From: CAYZDV01 sp964477275
GTDB taxonomy: Bacteria; Acidobacteriota; Aminicenantia; Aminicenantales; Aminicenantaceae
Direction: 5' to 3'
Assembly: GCA_964477275.1 (NCBI GenBank)
Contig: CAYZDV010000042.1
Span: 1-15,067 of the forward strand
DNA: 15,067 nucleotides
The position numbers and the translations under genes were made by a program. The notes beneath the pieces were generated by a model, which saw only the letters and a list, made by a program, of their open reading frames with translations, did not search any database and had not been told where the DNA came from. This document shows positions 6,860-14,803 of this stretch, piece after piece; within the stretch, counting starts at the first letter, position 1; every line of letters begins with the position of its first letter.

Positions 6860-8041
6860 TCATCTCACCAGGACCAGCTCTTTTTGCGGCGGGGCTAAGA
6901 ACTCGGCGCCCTCCTTCCGGACAACGACCATCTCCTCGACGGTCACGATGCCCCGCTCCGGGACCTTGAGCCGCGGCTCGATCGTGAAGACCATCCCTTC
7001 CTCGATGGGTTTGTAGGGTTTCCGGGCGTATTTTTCCCATGGAGGGCCGAGGAGCGCGGTGCCGTCATGGGCGAAGCGTCCAACCTGATGGCCCAGGGCA
7101 TGAGGGTATTCCTCATACCCCTGAGAGACGATGTGGTCGCGGGCGATTTTGTCCACCTCGATGCCTTTTGCACCGGGTTTCAGGGCTTTCCGGGCCATCT
7201 CGATGGCGGTCGTGATCGTCTCAAACCCCTTCTGGACCTCAGGAGGCGCCGCGCTCTCTCCTTCCCCGAGCACGTAAAACGTCCTCTGGATGTCCGCGCA
7301 GTAGTCCTCGTATTTGACCCCGAAATCCATGTTGAGGACGTGGCCTTTCTCCACTTTTCTCTCCGTCGGCTTGTAGTGGGCTTCAGCTGTCTCGGGACCG
7401 GTAAACACAGCCGGACAGTGGGACTTTTCCCAGGCAAAATCCAGGTTTCTTTGCTCCACTTCCCGGATCATGAAACCGGCGATTTCCTTCTCGGTCCGTC
7501 CGGGCTTGATGAAGGACGTAACCTTAGCAATAATATCGAGCGTGTGCTCGATGGCCTTTTTGATGCGCTCGAGTTCGAAATCGGTTTTTCTGGCCTTGAG
7601 GCTGGATGTGAGGTCCTCGGCAGAGACAAGCTTCTCCGCACAGCCGATTTCAGAGAAAATGTCATGGAGGGTCAAGTACATGCCGTGAGTCAGGCCGTCG
7701 CTGATTTCGCTGTCCCGGGAATAGTTGACAGCGATCGAGGAGGGATTGATCTCCTGGATCGTCTTCTGCAGGTGCTCCTTGATCCCCTTGATGTGGCTGA
7801 GAACATGCTTGTACACACCCAGGTCTTCGACGGTCTGCCTGTCCATCTGGCCCACGATTGCGTATGTCTCGCCGGTCCGGGTGATGATGAACGCCGAATG
7901 CCAGGTGAGGTTGGCGCTGACCAGAAAATCGAGCATGGGGTCTCTCGAGATGGCCGTCTCCCGGACAAAGGTCAACCAGCAGTCCACGGAAAGCTCATTT
8001 AGAATCCCGACGGCCTGTTCGACTTTTTCCTGAATGAGCAT
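6860..8041 (-). CDS. M24-family Xaa-Pro peptidase (prolidase/aminopeptidase P type)
   Basis: This 393-residue cytoplasmic metallopeptidase cleaves the bond before proline in peptides or Xaa-Pro dipeptides. The C-terminal pita-bread domain holds all five expected metal ligands: D239 in MDFG, D250 in ADIQRTF, H318 in HALGHQVG, E355 in TIEPRL and E369 in TVEEMVVV. Residues 1-150 form the creatinase-like N-terminal domain. Length is typical of the family. Upstream in-frame ATGs at 8194 and 8071 are rejected: the first would overlap the transporter gene deeply, while the ATG at 8041 has GGAGG five bases before it. The gene starts 22 bases after the POT transporter stop, consistent with one operon in which imported prolyl peptides are hydrolysed. 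Exact substrate length (dipeptide or longer) cannot be read from the sequence. Confidence 0.92.
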   Translation of the reverse strand: MLIQEKVEQAVGILNELSVDCWLTFVRETAISRDPMLDFLVSANLTWHSAFIITRTGETYAIVGQMDRQTVEDLGVYKHVLSHIKGIKEHLQKTIQEINPSSIAVNYSRDSEISDGLTHGMYLTLHDIFSEIGCAEKLVSAEDLTSSLKARKTDFELERIKKAIEHTLDIIAKVTSFIKPGRTEKEIAGFMIREVEQRNLDFAWEKSHCPAVFTGPETAEAHYKPTERKVEKGHVLNMDFGVKYEDYCADIQRTFYVLGEGESAAPPEVQKGFETITTAIEMARKALKPGAKGIEVDKIARDHIVSQGYEEYPHALGHQVGRFAHDGTALLGPPWEKYARKPYKPIEEGMVFTIEPRLKVPERGIVTVEEMVVVRKEGAEFLAPPQKELVLVR

Positions 8042-8063
8042 CGTTTCCTCCTTTGCGGCTTGT

Positions 8064-9350
8064 TCATTCATCCCGCTCTTTAAATTCGCCGGCGATCCGG
8101 ATAAAGGCGACGATGAGAACAACGCCCAGGATGAAGTGGCCGGCAAGAATGAACCAGATGTATTCCGGACGGCCGGCGCTGTGAAATCCGCCATAAAGGG
8201 AGGTGTAGGTCACCCCGCTCAGAGCCGCGCCGATCATCAGCGCCAGGAAATTCGTGCCCATGTAGAGGCCGGCTTTCTCCTTGGGCGCGATCCAGGTGAT
8301 GTACTCCTGAATCCTCGGCGAGGAGATCATCTCGCCCAGAGCAAAAAGGAAAATGCCCAGGAAGATGAACGACGAGGCGGAGATTCTGGCATAACCCAGG
8401 AAAAAGAAACCCGCCGCGGCGATCAGAATCCCGGTGATGAAGGTGGGAATGGCTTTGAATCTCTCGATGACCCTGGAGACCAGGACCTGGCAAATCATGA
8501 TGATGTAGCCGGTATGGGAAATCGTCTCGCCCAGGATTCGTCTTGTGCCCTCCACTTCATGGGAGAGAAAATCGGCAAGCCCTCTTCCGAAAACGCTTCT
8601 GATGTTGAGATAGAGGCGAGCCGTATCGATGTTGCTGTCCACATAGAGGGCGCAGAGGTTGAAAAAGGCCCAGAACGGAAGCCAGAAAAAAACGCCCAGC
8701 AGAACCAGGAAAACCGCAAATTTGACGTCGGAGAGGGCGATGGCGATATCCTTGAATTTCTGGCCGAGGGTCACCCCTTCGATTTCTCTTTTGGGCTCCT
8801 TGTAGAAGAAAATCGTGACGAGGAGCATGACGGCGATGCAGATGGCTGCGGCCAGAAAAGCATAATTCCAGGAGATGACCCTGAGTTTTCCGGCGACAAT
8901 GGGGCCGAAGGAGCCGCCGACATTGACCATGGCATAAAAAATGCCGAAGCCGAGTGTTTTGTTCGTCCTGTCTGTGACAGCCCGGACAGTGCCGGCGATC
9001 AGGGGCTTGAAAATCCCGGCCGCAAGGCCGATGCTGAGCATGGTCAGGGCGATTCCGGAGAATGACCTGGTGACGATGAGAAGCAGAATGGAAGGCAGGT
9101 AGGCCAAATAAGAGATGATCAGAACCTTCTTGAAGCCGAACCGGTCGGCGAACGTTCCGGATATCAATGGGATTCCGTAAGAGAGCAAGAGGAAAATGCT
9201 CTGAACGACTCCCAGCTGGGCTCTTGTGTAGCCGAGATGGGTCATGTAAATCCCGAACCCGAAATAGATGCCGTAGTAGGCAAAGCGTTCCAGAACCTCG
9301 ATGCCGTTGGCCACCCAGAAAACTTTAGGAAAGCCTGTGCGCTTGCTCAT
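8064..9350 (-). CDS. POT/PTR-type proton-dependent oligopeptide transporter (MFS)
   Basis: This 428-residue inner-membrane protein has about 12 hydrophobic segments. In helix 1, E18-x2-E21-R22-F23-x-Y25-Y26 is the ExxERFxYY proton-coupling signature of POT/PTR2 transporters. GTFADRFGFKK at 65-75 is MFS motif A. A hydrophilic stretch of about 45 residues in the middle (YVDSNIDTARLY to ETISHTG) lies between helices about 7 and 8 and is unusual. The protein is shorter than most bacterial POTs, which often have 14 helices. It presumably imports di- and tripeptides with protons. The start codon overlaps the hydrolase stop by four bases, with a GAGGGAG ribosome site, and the next gene is a prolyl peptidase. 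A different small solute cannot be excluded, since MFS substrate prediction is imprecise. Confidence 0.85.
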   Translation of the reverse strand: MSKRTGFPKVFWVANGIEVLERFAYYGIYFGFGIYMTHLGYTRAQLGVVQSIFLLLSYGIPLISGTFADRFGFKKVLIISYLAYLPSILLLIVTRSFSGIALTMLSIGLAAGIFKPLIAGTVRAVTDRTNKTLGFGIFYAMVNVGGSFGPIVAGKLRVISWNYAFLAAAICIAVMLLVTIFFYKEPKREIEGVTLGQKFKDIAIALSDVKFAVFLVLLGVFFWLPFWAFFNLCALYVDSNIDTARLYLNIRSVFGRGLADFLSHEVEGTRRILGETISHTGYIIMICQVLVSRVIERFKAIPTFITGILIAAAGFFFLGYARISASSFIFLGIFLFALGEMISSPRIQEYITWIAPKEKAGLYMGTNFLALMIGAALSGVTYTSLYGGFHSAGRPEYIWFILAGHFILGVVLIVAFIRIAGEFKERDE

Positions 9351-11413
9351 TTCTCCCTCTTCAATCTGGATTTGGATCCCACCTTCTTCTTAGATATATC
9401 GACTCTTTTTATCCTTGACTTCAAGAACCATGTCAAAAAGATGACGGCGATAATCAGGGCCAGGATAACGAGGACGAAAAGCAGAAGGTTCTCCTGGAGC
9501 GGCGAGACTTCAATCCCGGGCTGCACAACAGGAATCAAAATATGAGAGGCATGGGTTTTGTTGCGGTGAACGGTGATGGTCGGCGGGGGCGAGAGCTCGG
9601 GAGTGTGAAAGCTCGTCTGGTCAGCGCAGGCCAGCGTGACCCGGATGCGGTGGCCGGCATCAAAGATGTTGGATGTCGGATGAAGGTCGAACATAAGCTT
9701 CACCGGTTCGCTTCCGTGCATGAGCTCGATGTCCTCCTCAAAACTCCGGTGATACGGAAGACCCATGTATTGATAAGACGGGTCGGAGAGCCTGCGGTGG
9801 GAAGCCCTCAGCACGCCCTCCGTGATGTAGTGGGAGTAGCCGCTCGAGTCCACTTCCTCGAGGTAGATAAAAAAGTCGCCGTCTCGGGCGGTGGAGCTGA
9901 CCCAGAGAATGACCACCGGATGACCGGTGACTTCCACATCCTCATCGAGCGGCTCTGTGGTATAGGTCAATCCTTTGGCGTCGTTTTCGGACATGTCGCC
10001 GTAGCCGAAGCCCATGCCGCGGCCGTCATGCCAGCGGGTGGTTTTTCCGCTCGTTGTCGTGTAATCCACCCTGTAGGAGTCCTCTCCTGAAGAACCTGCG
10101 GGCGGGCCATTCCTCAAAAGCCCGTCATTGGCAGACGCGATGCTTCCTGAAGGACCCTCGTGGAAATAGAAAGCCACCAACTCTGACTCGGGGAGAGGCC
10201 AGACTCTGGCTGTCCTCCAGGCCTCTTTTTCAGGCGCACCCATGGTGAAATAGGTAATCGGCGGCTCGCTCATGATGCCGTTCTGGATGCCCTTGAGCCA
10301 GTAATCATACCAGCGCAGGTGCTCAACAGTGATCTTAAAATCCAGGTCGAACCCGATGAGGGGCCTGGTTGTCTTCTTCCATCCTTCAGAGAATCCGCTG
10401 TGCGACATGGGAAGGACGATGAGCTTCTGGGGGTTTGGCAGGTTGTTGACCCAGGCCAGCGCATCCCTTGGCCACATATCATACCAGCCGGCGATGGTGT
10501 ACACCGCCACCTGAGTTCCTTTCTCCTGGATTCCCTTGAGATAGGCGTGGGGGCTCCATTCCAGGCTGGGCCTTATTCGGGTGCCGGTAATCAGGCTGTC
10601 CCGGAAGGCATCCGCAGAGGTATAATCCATGGGATAAATGTTTCCTTTGTGCATCTCCAGAGCCTGTCTGGCCAGTTCCCCCTGGGGGTCTTCATCCACG
10701 GGCGGAGCGGGCGTTTCGATATCCAGCCTTCTGACCATATCACCCCAGTCCCGGATGAAATCATCCTGGAACACGCCGCCGGGATGAGAGAAAGAATACA
10801 GGTCGAACATGGCTACGGCGGGGATGATGGCCTTGAGATGAGGCGGAGCCATTCCGGCAGCGATGTACTGAGTGATGCCCAGATAGGAGCCGCCGAACAT
10901 CCCGATATTTCCGTCGCACCAGGGCTGGCCGGCGAACCATTCAATAATGTCATAGCTGTCCCTGGCCTCTTCGGGAGTAAATTCTCCTCTTCTGGTCCCG
11001 AAAGAGGCGCCGCTCCCGCGCACATCCACCGAAGCGATAATATAGCCGTGCCTGAGGATGTGCTGGAGCCAGGACTGGTTGATCATCGAGCGGATGTTGC
11101 CGTCCCGGGTGTAGCTGGCCCGGTGGTAGCGGGTGTGGGTCCAGATGAGAGGCAGGGGCTCGCTGACCGGGCCGCCGTTGCGGGCCGGACGGAAGATATC
11201 CACTGCCAGCTTTGTGCCGTCTCTCACGCTCACATACCAGGACATCCGGACCCATTCGTCATAGACGGGCGTGGAGTATCCTTTGTATTCTCCCGGCCCG
11301 GAGACCCTTTCCTCCTGATTGAAAGCCTGCGGAGGGAGGATGAACAGAGAAAAGCAAAAACAAATGGATAAAAGGAAACAGATGGGCCTGCTTTTCTTAT
11401 TGGTTTGTCCCAT
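9347..11413 (-). CDS. Exported, membrane-anchored S15/CocE-family hydrolase (X-prolyl dipeptidyl peptidase-like)
   Basis: This 688-residue alpha/beta hydrolase begins with a signal sequence or anchor (hydrophobic run at about 10-28). The S15 domain carries the nucleophile S176 in GGSYLG, the acid D312 in GWYDMW and the base H338 in SHSGFSE, with spacing like that of cocaine esterase and X-Pro dipeptidyl peptidases. An oxyanion-side motif VDVRGSG is at about 129-135. The C-terminal half is the jelly-roll X-Pro DPP C-terminal domain, for example around VILWVSSTARDGDF and HRIRVTLA. Unusually it ends in a transmembrane helix (about 643-664) and a lysine/arginine-rich tail. It likely releases Xaa-Pro dipeptides or hydrolyses esters/amides outside the cytoplasm. 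An ATG at 11419 is only two bases from AGGAG; the ATG at 11413 is eight bases away and preferred. It is first in the peptide operon. Confidence 0.9.
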   Translation of the reverse strand: MGQTNKKSRPICFLLSICFCFSLFILPPQAFNQEERVSGPGEYKGYSTPVYDEWVRMSWYVSVRDGTKLAVDIFRPARNGGPVSEPLPLIWTHTRYHRASYTRDGNIRSMINQSWLQHILRHGYIIASVDVRGSGASFGTRRGEFTPEEARDSYDIIEWFAGQPWCDGNIGMFGGSYLGITQYIAAGMAPPHLKAIIPAVAMFDLYSFSHPGGVFQDDFIRDWGDMVRRLDIETPAPPVDEDPQGELARQALEMHKGNIYPMDYTSADAFRDSLITGTRIRPSLEWSPHAYLKGIQEKGTQVAVYTIAGWYDMWPRDALAWVNNLPNPQKLIVLPMSHSGFSEGWKKTTRPLIGFDLDFKITVEHLRWYDYWLKGIQNGIMSEPPITYFTMGAPEKEAWRTARVWPLPESELVAFYFHEGPSGSIASANDGLLRNGPPAGSSGEDSYRVDYTTTSGKTTRWHDGRGMGFGYGDMSENDAKGLTYTTEPLDEDVEVTGHPVVILWVSSTARDGDFFIYLEEVDSSGYSHYITEGVLRASHRRLSDPSYQYMGLPYHRSFEEDIELMHGSEPVKLMFDLHPTSNIFDAGHRIRVTLACADQTSFHTPELSPPPTITVHRNKTHASHILIPVVQPGIEVSPLQENLLLFVLVILALIIAVIFLTWFLKSRIKRVDISKKKVGSKSRLKREK

Positions 11414-11662
11414 GGTCATAACTCCTTTCCATGTTTGTCCCGGTTTATCCCATCTTTCGTCTTCAATTGACTTTGCGAAATACGTGCCTCAGAGCTTTGT
11501 CAAGTTGAGAAAATTTTTTTCGTTTTTCATTATTCCCTAACCCGAAGAACAAGTCACGCAAATTTATTCTGAAAATATCATTGCGAGGAGAGGCGGAACT
11601 CCTCGTCGCTCGGATAAGGCTTCGCATTCCTGTGCAGGAAATGCAGGGCCTCCGATCTCAAA
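11414..11662. other. Intergenic region: weak promoter for the hydrolase operon and palindrome-rich stretch
   Basis: No gene is visible. On the minus strand, TTGACA (11498-11503) is a perfect -35, but the best -10 (TATTTC, 11477-11482) is only 15 bases away, so the promoter call is weak. The half nearest the upstream gene holds hairpins, described separately, which may also serve as its transcription end. Confidence 0.4.
11584..11644. repeat. Palindrome-rich intergenic element, possible dispersed repeat
   Basis: CGAGGAG (11584-11590) and CTCCTCG (11599-11605) form a seven-pair stem with an eight-base loop. A second imperfect hairpin, GCATTCCTG/CAGGAAATGC (11624-11644), follows. The opening ATTGCGAGGAG is like the start of short intergenic repeats found in many copies in various bacterial genomes. 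Only one copy is in this window, so dispersal is inferred. Confidence 0.35.
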
Positions 11663-14545
11663 TCAGGAGGATTTTTTAATCTGGAACGGTTGTCTTTTCT
11701 TCCGATAAATGCGAACAAGGGAAACGGGAGCCCAGGCAATCAGCAGAAATAACACTGCTGCGGCCAGAGGCCCGAGCCTGAGAGCCACAAAGCTGAAGGC
11801 CACCAGGGGAAAAAGATGGACGCGCGCCGCAAACCTCAAAACCCTGCGCCCGGCAATGAAATCCGCCGCTAAGGGCGAAATCGTGTAATAGAAATCGACC
11901 ATGGAGCGGCCCGGGCCGTTCGACATGAGGTAACCATCCCTGAAACGGCGGAGAACCTCCACAAAGGGATGCTCCTCACCGTAGGCCGCTGAGGCCAAAA
12001 AACAGAGCCGTTCCCTCTCAAAGACCGCCGTGACGGCGAGGTCGGAAGTGACGGTGACCAGAAGAGGGTTATCGAACTCTTTGCCCTCCGCCACGTCTCC
12101 TGTCCACCGGGAGAACTTGTACTTGGACTCCGGACGGGGGGTAATGGTGACCTGGTCTCCGTAGTAATGCGTGTAGCTTCCGGGCGGAGGCTCGGTCGTC
12201 CCGCCGGTCTCGGCGCTGATGGTCAGCGTGTACGGGATGCGCACTCCGGTGTAATCCTGGCCTGTCCAGTCTGAGGTGACATCCGTGTAATTGCGGCTCG
12301 GAGGAGAGAAAGTGTAGCCGGGCCTGGACGGAGTCGCCGTCCCTGACCAACCCGCAAGGACGAGGCGGGAATAGGTGCCGTCAGCACCCGTGGTGGCTGT
12401 CCAGCCGTTGTCGGAGAATGAGATGGTGCCCCCCGCTATCCCCTCCCCATCTTCGGTCCTCACCGTGCCTGATACTATCCAGGCCGGATAGGCCGTGTAG
12501 TTCTGGTTTGCCCTGTCGGACATCACGTTGCTGTAGGACCGCCTCACCGGGGAGAATATGTATCTCTCCTTCGCCGGAGTCACGGTGCCCGACCAGCCGC
12601 AGCCGACCGTGGCCTCATAATAGCCGGAGGCATCGGTCCCGACGATCGCCGGAAACCCTCCTATCGCCACCCCGCTCAGCGGCGCCAGGGTCGAGACTTC
12701 AAAGACAGTTCCGGATATTTTGTAGGTCAAAAGAATTCCGGTATAGTTCTGCCCTGTCTGGTCTTCCGTCACATTGGTGTAGCTCCGGCTGGGCGGAGTG
12801 AAGGCATAGCACGTTCTGGAGGGTGTGGCCGTCCCTGACCAGCCCTTCCGCACCATATGGGAGTAAGCTCCATCGGAGTCAGTGGCCGCCTCGCCGCCCT
12901 CGTTGGAGAAAGTGATGGTGACATCCGCCATTCCCTGGCCTCCGTCATCCTGAACCATGCCAGAAATGAGGCAGGCTTCAAAAGCAGTGTAGTTCTGGCC
13001 TGTCTGGTCAGAAGTCACGGTGGTGTAACTCCGGCTGGGCGGAGTGAAGGCATATCCCGTCTTCGACGGCGTCGCAGTCCCCGACCAGCCGTAGCTGACG
13101 TTTCGGGAATAATACCCGGCCTGGTCAGTGGTCGCCGTCCCTTCCCCTTCTGAAAAAGTGACGGTCACCCCTCCGACGCCGCCTCCGGTCTCAGTCCTGA
13201 CATACCCGGAGATGGCCGGTCTGGCCTCGCAGAGGCGGTTGACCACAGCCGATGAGGCCCGGGGCAAAATGTTGGTCGCAACAGGGGCAACGCTCGTTCC
13301 CGCGGCAACTATATCGAACATGGAAAACGTGGCGAACGTGTTCAGGACCGTGGCATTCGAGCTGGCCGGGAGGTTGCATAAAGGGTCAATCTCTCCGCCT
13401 GCGCTGATTTTGAGTATGAAGAAATCGACTTCTCCAGCGCCGAAGGACTGGCTGAAGCCGGAGACGATGTAGCCGCCGTCGTCTGTCTGCTGAATGGAAC
13501 TGGAAAAGTCATTGTAGAGGCCGCCGTAAACTTTCTGCCACTCCACAACACCGCTTGAATCCAGCTTCAATACCCAGGCATCTGTCCGCCGTGTGCCGAA
13601 AGAAGCGCTGGACCCGGTGACAACGTATCCGTCATCAGCGGTCTGCCGGACAGAGCCGAGGTAGTCATTGTCGCCCCCTCCGTATGTGCGTTCCCATTCG
13701 ATGGCTCCGGCGGAGTCGAGCTTCAGGAGCCAGAAATCGGCTTGTCCCGCGCCAAAAGAAGTGGTGCTGCCGGCCACGAGATACCCGCCATCGCTTGCAG
13801 CCAGGATGGAAGCCGCCTCATCGTCGCCTGTCCCGCCGTATATGCGCTGCCACTCGGACTCTCCGCTGGCTGAAAGCTTCAGGACCCAGAATTTGGAGGC
13901 TCCGATACCGAAGGCATCGGTGGTCGCCGCCACAATATATCCGCCGGCACTCACCTCATCGACGGACCAGCCCACATCATCAACCTGGGTCCCGAAGCTG
14001 GACTGCCATTCCACCTGGCCGTCCGGGGAAAGCTTCAACACCCAGATATCCCGCATTCCCATGGTGAAGGAGCTCGTAGCGCCGACGACGATGTAACCGC
14101 CGTCGCTTGTCTCGAGGATGGAATTCGCCTCTTCATCCCATGTTCCACCGTATGTTTTCTGCCACTCAACCTGCCCATCCGGAGATAGCTTGAGAATCCA
14201 CACGTCTTTTCCGCCTGCTCCGAATGAGCGTGTGTGGCCGGCGACGATGAACCCGCCGTCGCCTGTCTCCTGGACAGAGCTGGCTCCGTCATCATCACTG
14301 TCGCCGTAGGTGAACTGCCACTCGATGTCGCCCCGGAGAGAAAGCTTCAAAACCCAGGCATCCGCCCTCCCGGCACCGAATGAATACGTGGTCCCGGCAA
14401 CGATGTATCCGCCGTCACTCGTCGGCTGGATGGAGCTGGCCACATCCTCTCCGCTTCCCCCGTAGGTTGCCGCCCACTGGCCGTGGAGGAACATCAAAGT
14501 ATTGAGGCCGAGGAAAAGCAGTGCGACGCATGCGAATTTTCTCAT
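11663..14545 (-). CDS. Secreted beta-propeller protein with beta-sandwich repeats and CFI-box C-terminal anchor
   Basis: This 960-residue protein has a signal peptide (1-22). Residues 24-387 are seven repeats of exactly 52 residues, each of the form WQxTYGG...DGGYIVAG...SFGAG..D.WVLKLS..G..E; seven such units fit a seven-bladed beta-propeller. A linker (388-442) leads to four units of about 80 residues at 443-770, each with SGxV near the start and GWSGTATPS...YxFxPPSRSY..V..D.TGQNYT, like carboxypeptidase-regulatory or SD-repeat beta-sandwiches. Residues 771-847 resemble an InlB-B/bacterial repeat (RWTGDV, VTAVF). From C848 onward (CFLASAAYGEE, then VLRRFRDGYLMSN and VDFYYTISPLAADFI) is the CFI-box C-terminal domain, ending in hydrophobic segments and a basic tail that probably anchor it to the envelope. 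Partner unknown. AGGA six bases before the ATG supports the start. Confidence 0.9.
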   Translation of the reverse strand: MRKFACVALLFLGLNTLMFLHGQWAATYGGSGEDVASSIQPTSDGGYIVAGTTYSFGAGRADAWVLKLSLRGDIEWQFTYGDSDDDGASSVQETGDGGFIVAGHTRSFGAGGKDVWILKLSPDGQVEWQKTYGGTWDEEANSILETSDGGYIVVGATSSFTMGMRDIWVLKLSPDGQVEWQSSFGTQVDDVGWSVDEVSAGGYIVAATTDAFGIGASKFWVLKLSASGESEWQRIYGGTGDDEAASILAASDGGYLVAGSTTSFGAGQADFWLLKLDSAGAIEWERTYGGGDNDYLGSVRQTADDGYVVTGSSASFGTRRTDAWVLKLDSSGVVEWQKVYGGLYNDFSSSIQQTDDGGYIVSGFSQSFGAGEVDFFILKISAGGEIDPLCNLPASSNATVLNTFATFSMFDIVAAGTSVAPVATNILPRASSAVVNRLCEARPAISGYVRTETGGGVGGVTVTFSEGEGTATTDQAGYYSRNVSYGWSGTATPSKTGYAFTPPSRSYTTVTSDQTGQNYTAFEACLISGMVQDDGGQGMADVTITFSNEGGEAATDSDGAYSHMVRKGWSGTATPSRTCYAFTPPSRSYTNVTEDQTGQNYTGILLTYKISGTVFEVSTLAPLSGVAIGGFPAIVGTDASGYYEATVGCGWSGTVTPAKERYIFSPVRRSYSNVMSDRANQNYTAYPAWIVSGTVRTEDGEGIAGGTISFSDNGWTATTGADGTYSRLVLAGWSGTATPSRPGYTFSPPSRNYTDVTSDWTGQDYTGVRIPYTLTISAETGGTTEPPPGSYTHYYGDQVTITPRPESKYKFSRWTGDVAEGKEFDNPLLVTVTSDLAVTAVFERERLCFLASAAYGEEHPFVEVLRRFRDGYLMSNGPGRSMVDFYYTISPLAADFIAGRRVLRFAARVHLFPLVAFSFVALRLGPLAAAVLFLLIAWAPVSLVRIYRKKRQPFQIKKSS
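12236..13219 (-). repeat. Four tandem beta-sandwich repeats (about 80 residues each) within the propeller protein
   Basis: Units begin at residues 443, 525, 605 and 688. All share a central GWSGT(A/V)TP and a final motif SYxxVxxDxxxQNYT or close variants. The third is most diverged (GWSGTVTPAKERYIFSP). The first, second and fourth differ mainly in the first third. This suggests internal duplication of one exon-like module followed by drift. Confidence 0.85.
13385..14476 (-). repeat. Seven tandem 156-base repeats encoding propeller blades
   Basis: Residues 24-387 divide into seven units of exactly 52 residues with no insertion or deletion. The conserved core is DGGYIVAG, SFG and WVLKL. Unit 4 is most diverged (SAGGYIVAATTDAFG), and unit 7 ends the array with FFILKISAGGE. 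Fixed length with variable residues suggests structural constraint rather than recent slippage. Confidence 0.9.
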
Positions 14546-14564
14546 TTAACTTCCTGTTAACTTT

Positions 14565-14594
14565 ATCATATCCAACAGAAAAATGAATTGTCAA
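14565..14594 (-). promoter_or_regulatory. Strong sigma70-type promoter of the propeller protein gene
   Basis: TTGACA (14589-14594, perfect -35) is followed after 18 bases by TATGAT (14565-14570, five of six) on the minus strand. The transcription start would be near 14558, leaving a leader of about 13 bases that just accommodates the AGGA ribosome site. Confidence 0.65.
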
Positions 14595-14613
14595 TCTGAA
14601 GCGCGTATGTAAG

Positions 14614-14665
14614 GGTGAGGACTGAGAACCCATGCCCGCTCATGCCTCACAGGGCAATCCTCACC
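14614..14665. other. Nested stem-loop with alternative pairing
   Basis: GGTGAGGA (14614-14621) pairs perfectly with TCCTCACC (14658-14665), and inside it TGCCC (14633-14637) pairs with GGGCA (14652-14656). GTGAGG (14615-14620) can instead pair with CCTCAC (14645-14650), so two mutually exclusive folds exist. It lies upstream of the likely plus-strand promoter, so it may act as DNA (regulator site or cruciform) rather than RNA. Confidence 0.35.
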
Positions 14666-14773
14666 TTTGCTCAAATCCAGGATTTGTTTCTCCGCTGAGT
14701 TCCGGGTCATGTTTTGGTTCGAGGCATCACTTCAGGACAAAGCCTGACCACAACTCCTCCCGATTCGGGCGAT

Positions 14774-14803
14774 TTGACTTTAAGGAGAGGGTATGGGTAA
14801 AAT
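14774..14803 (+). promoter_or_regulatory. Probable sigma70-type promoter of the right-edge gene
   Basis: TTGACT (14774-14779) and TAAAAT (14798-14803) each match five of six consensus bases with an 18-base spacer. Transcription would begin near 14810, giving a leader of about 105 bases before the ATG at 14916. Confidence 0.45.

Noticed and set aside
8042..8194. Longer N-terminus for the Xaa-Pro peptidase
   Set aside because: It would run deep into the transporter gene in another frame, and the creatinase-like fold begins after the ATG at 8041, which has GGAGG upstream.
8034..9065. Plus-strand open frame of 343 codons
   Set aside because: It is antisense to the POT transporter; the translation is rich in D, E and G, as expected from the reverse complement of a hydrophobic membrane protein.
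10319..11371. Plus-strand open frame of 350 codons
   Set aside because: It is antisense to the S15 hydrolase, whose catalytic triad and domains are clear; long mirror frames are expected in coding DNA of this composition.
13385..14476. Regular repeats considered as a CRISPR-like array
   Set aside because: The 156-base units are in frame without spacers and encode conserved 52-residue propeller blades.
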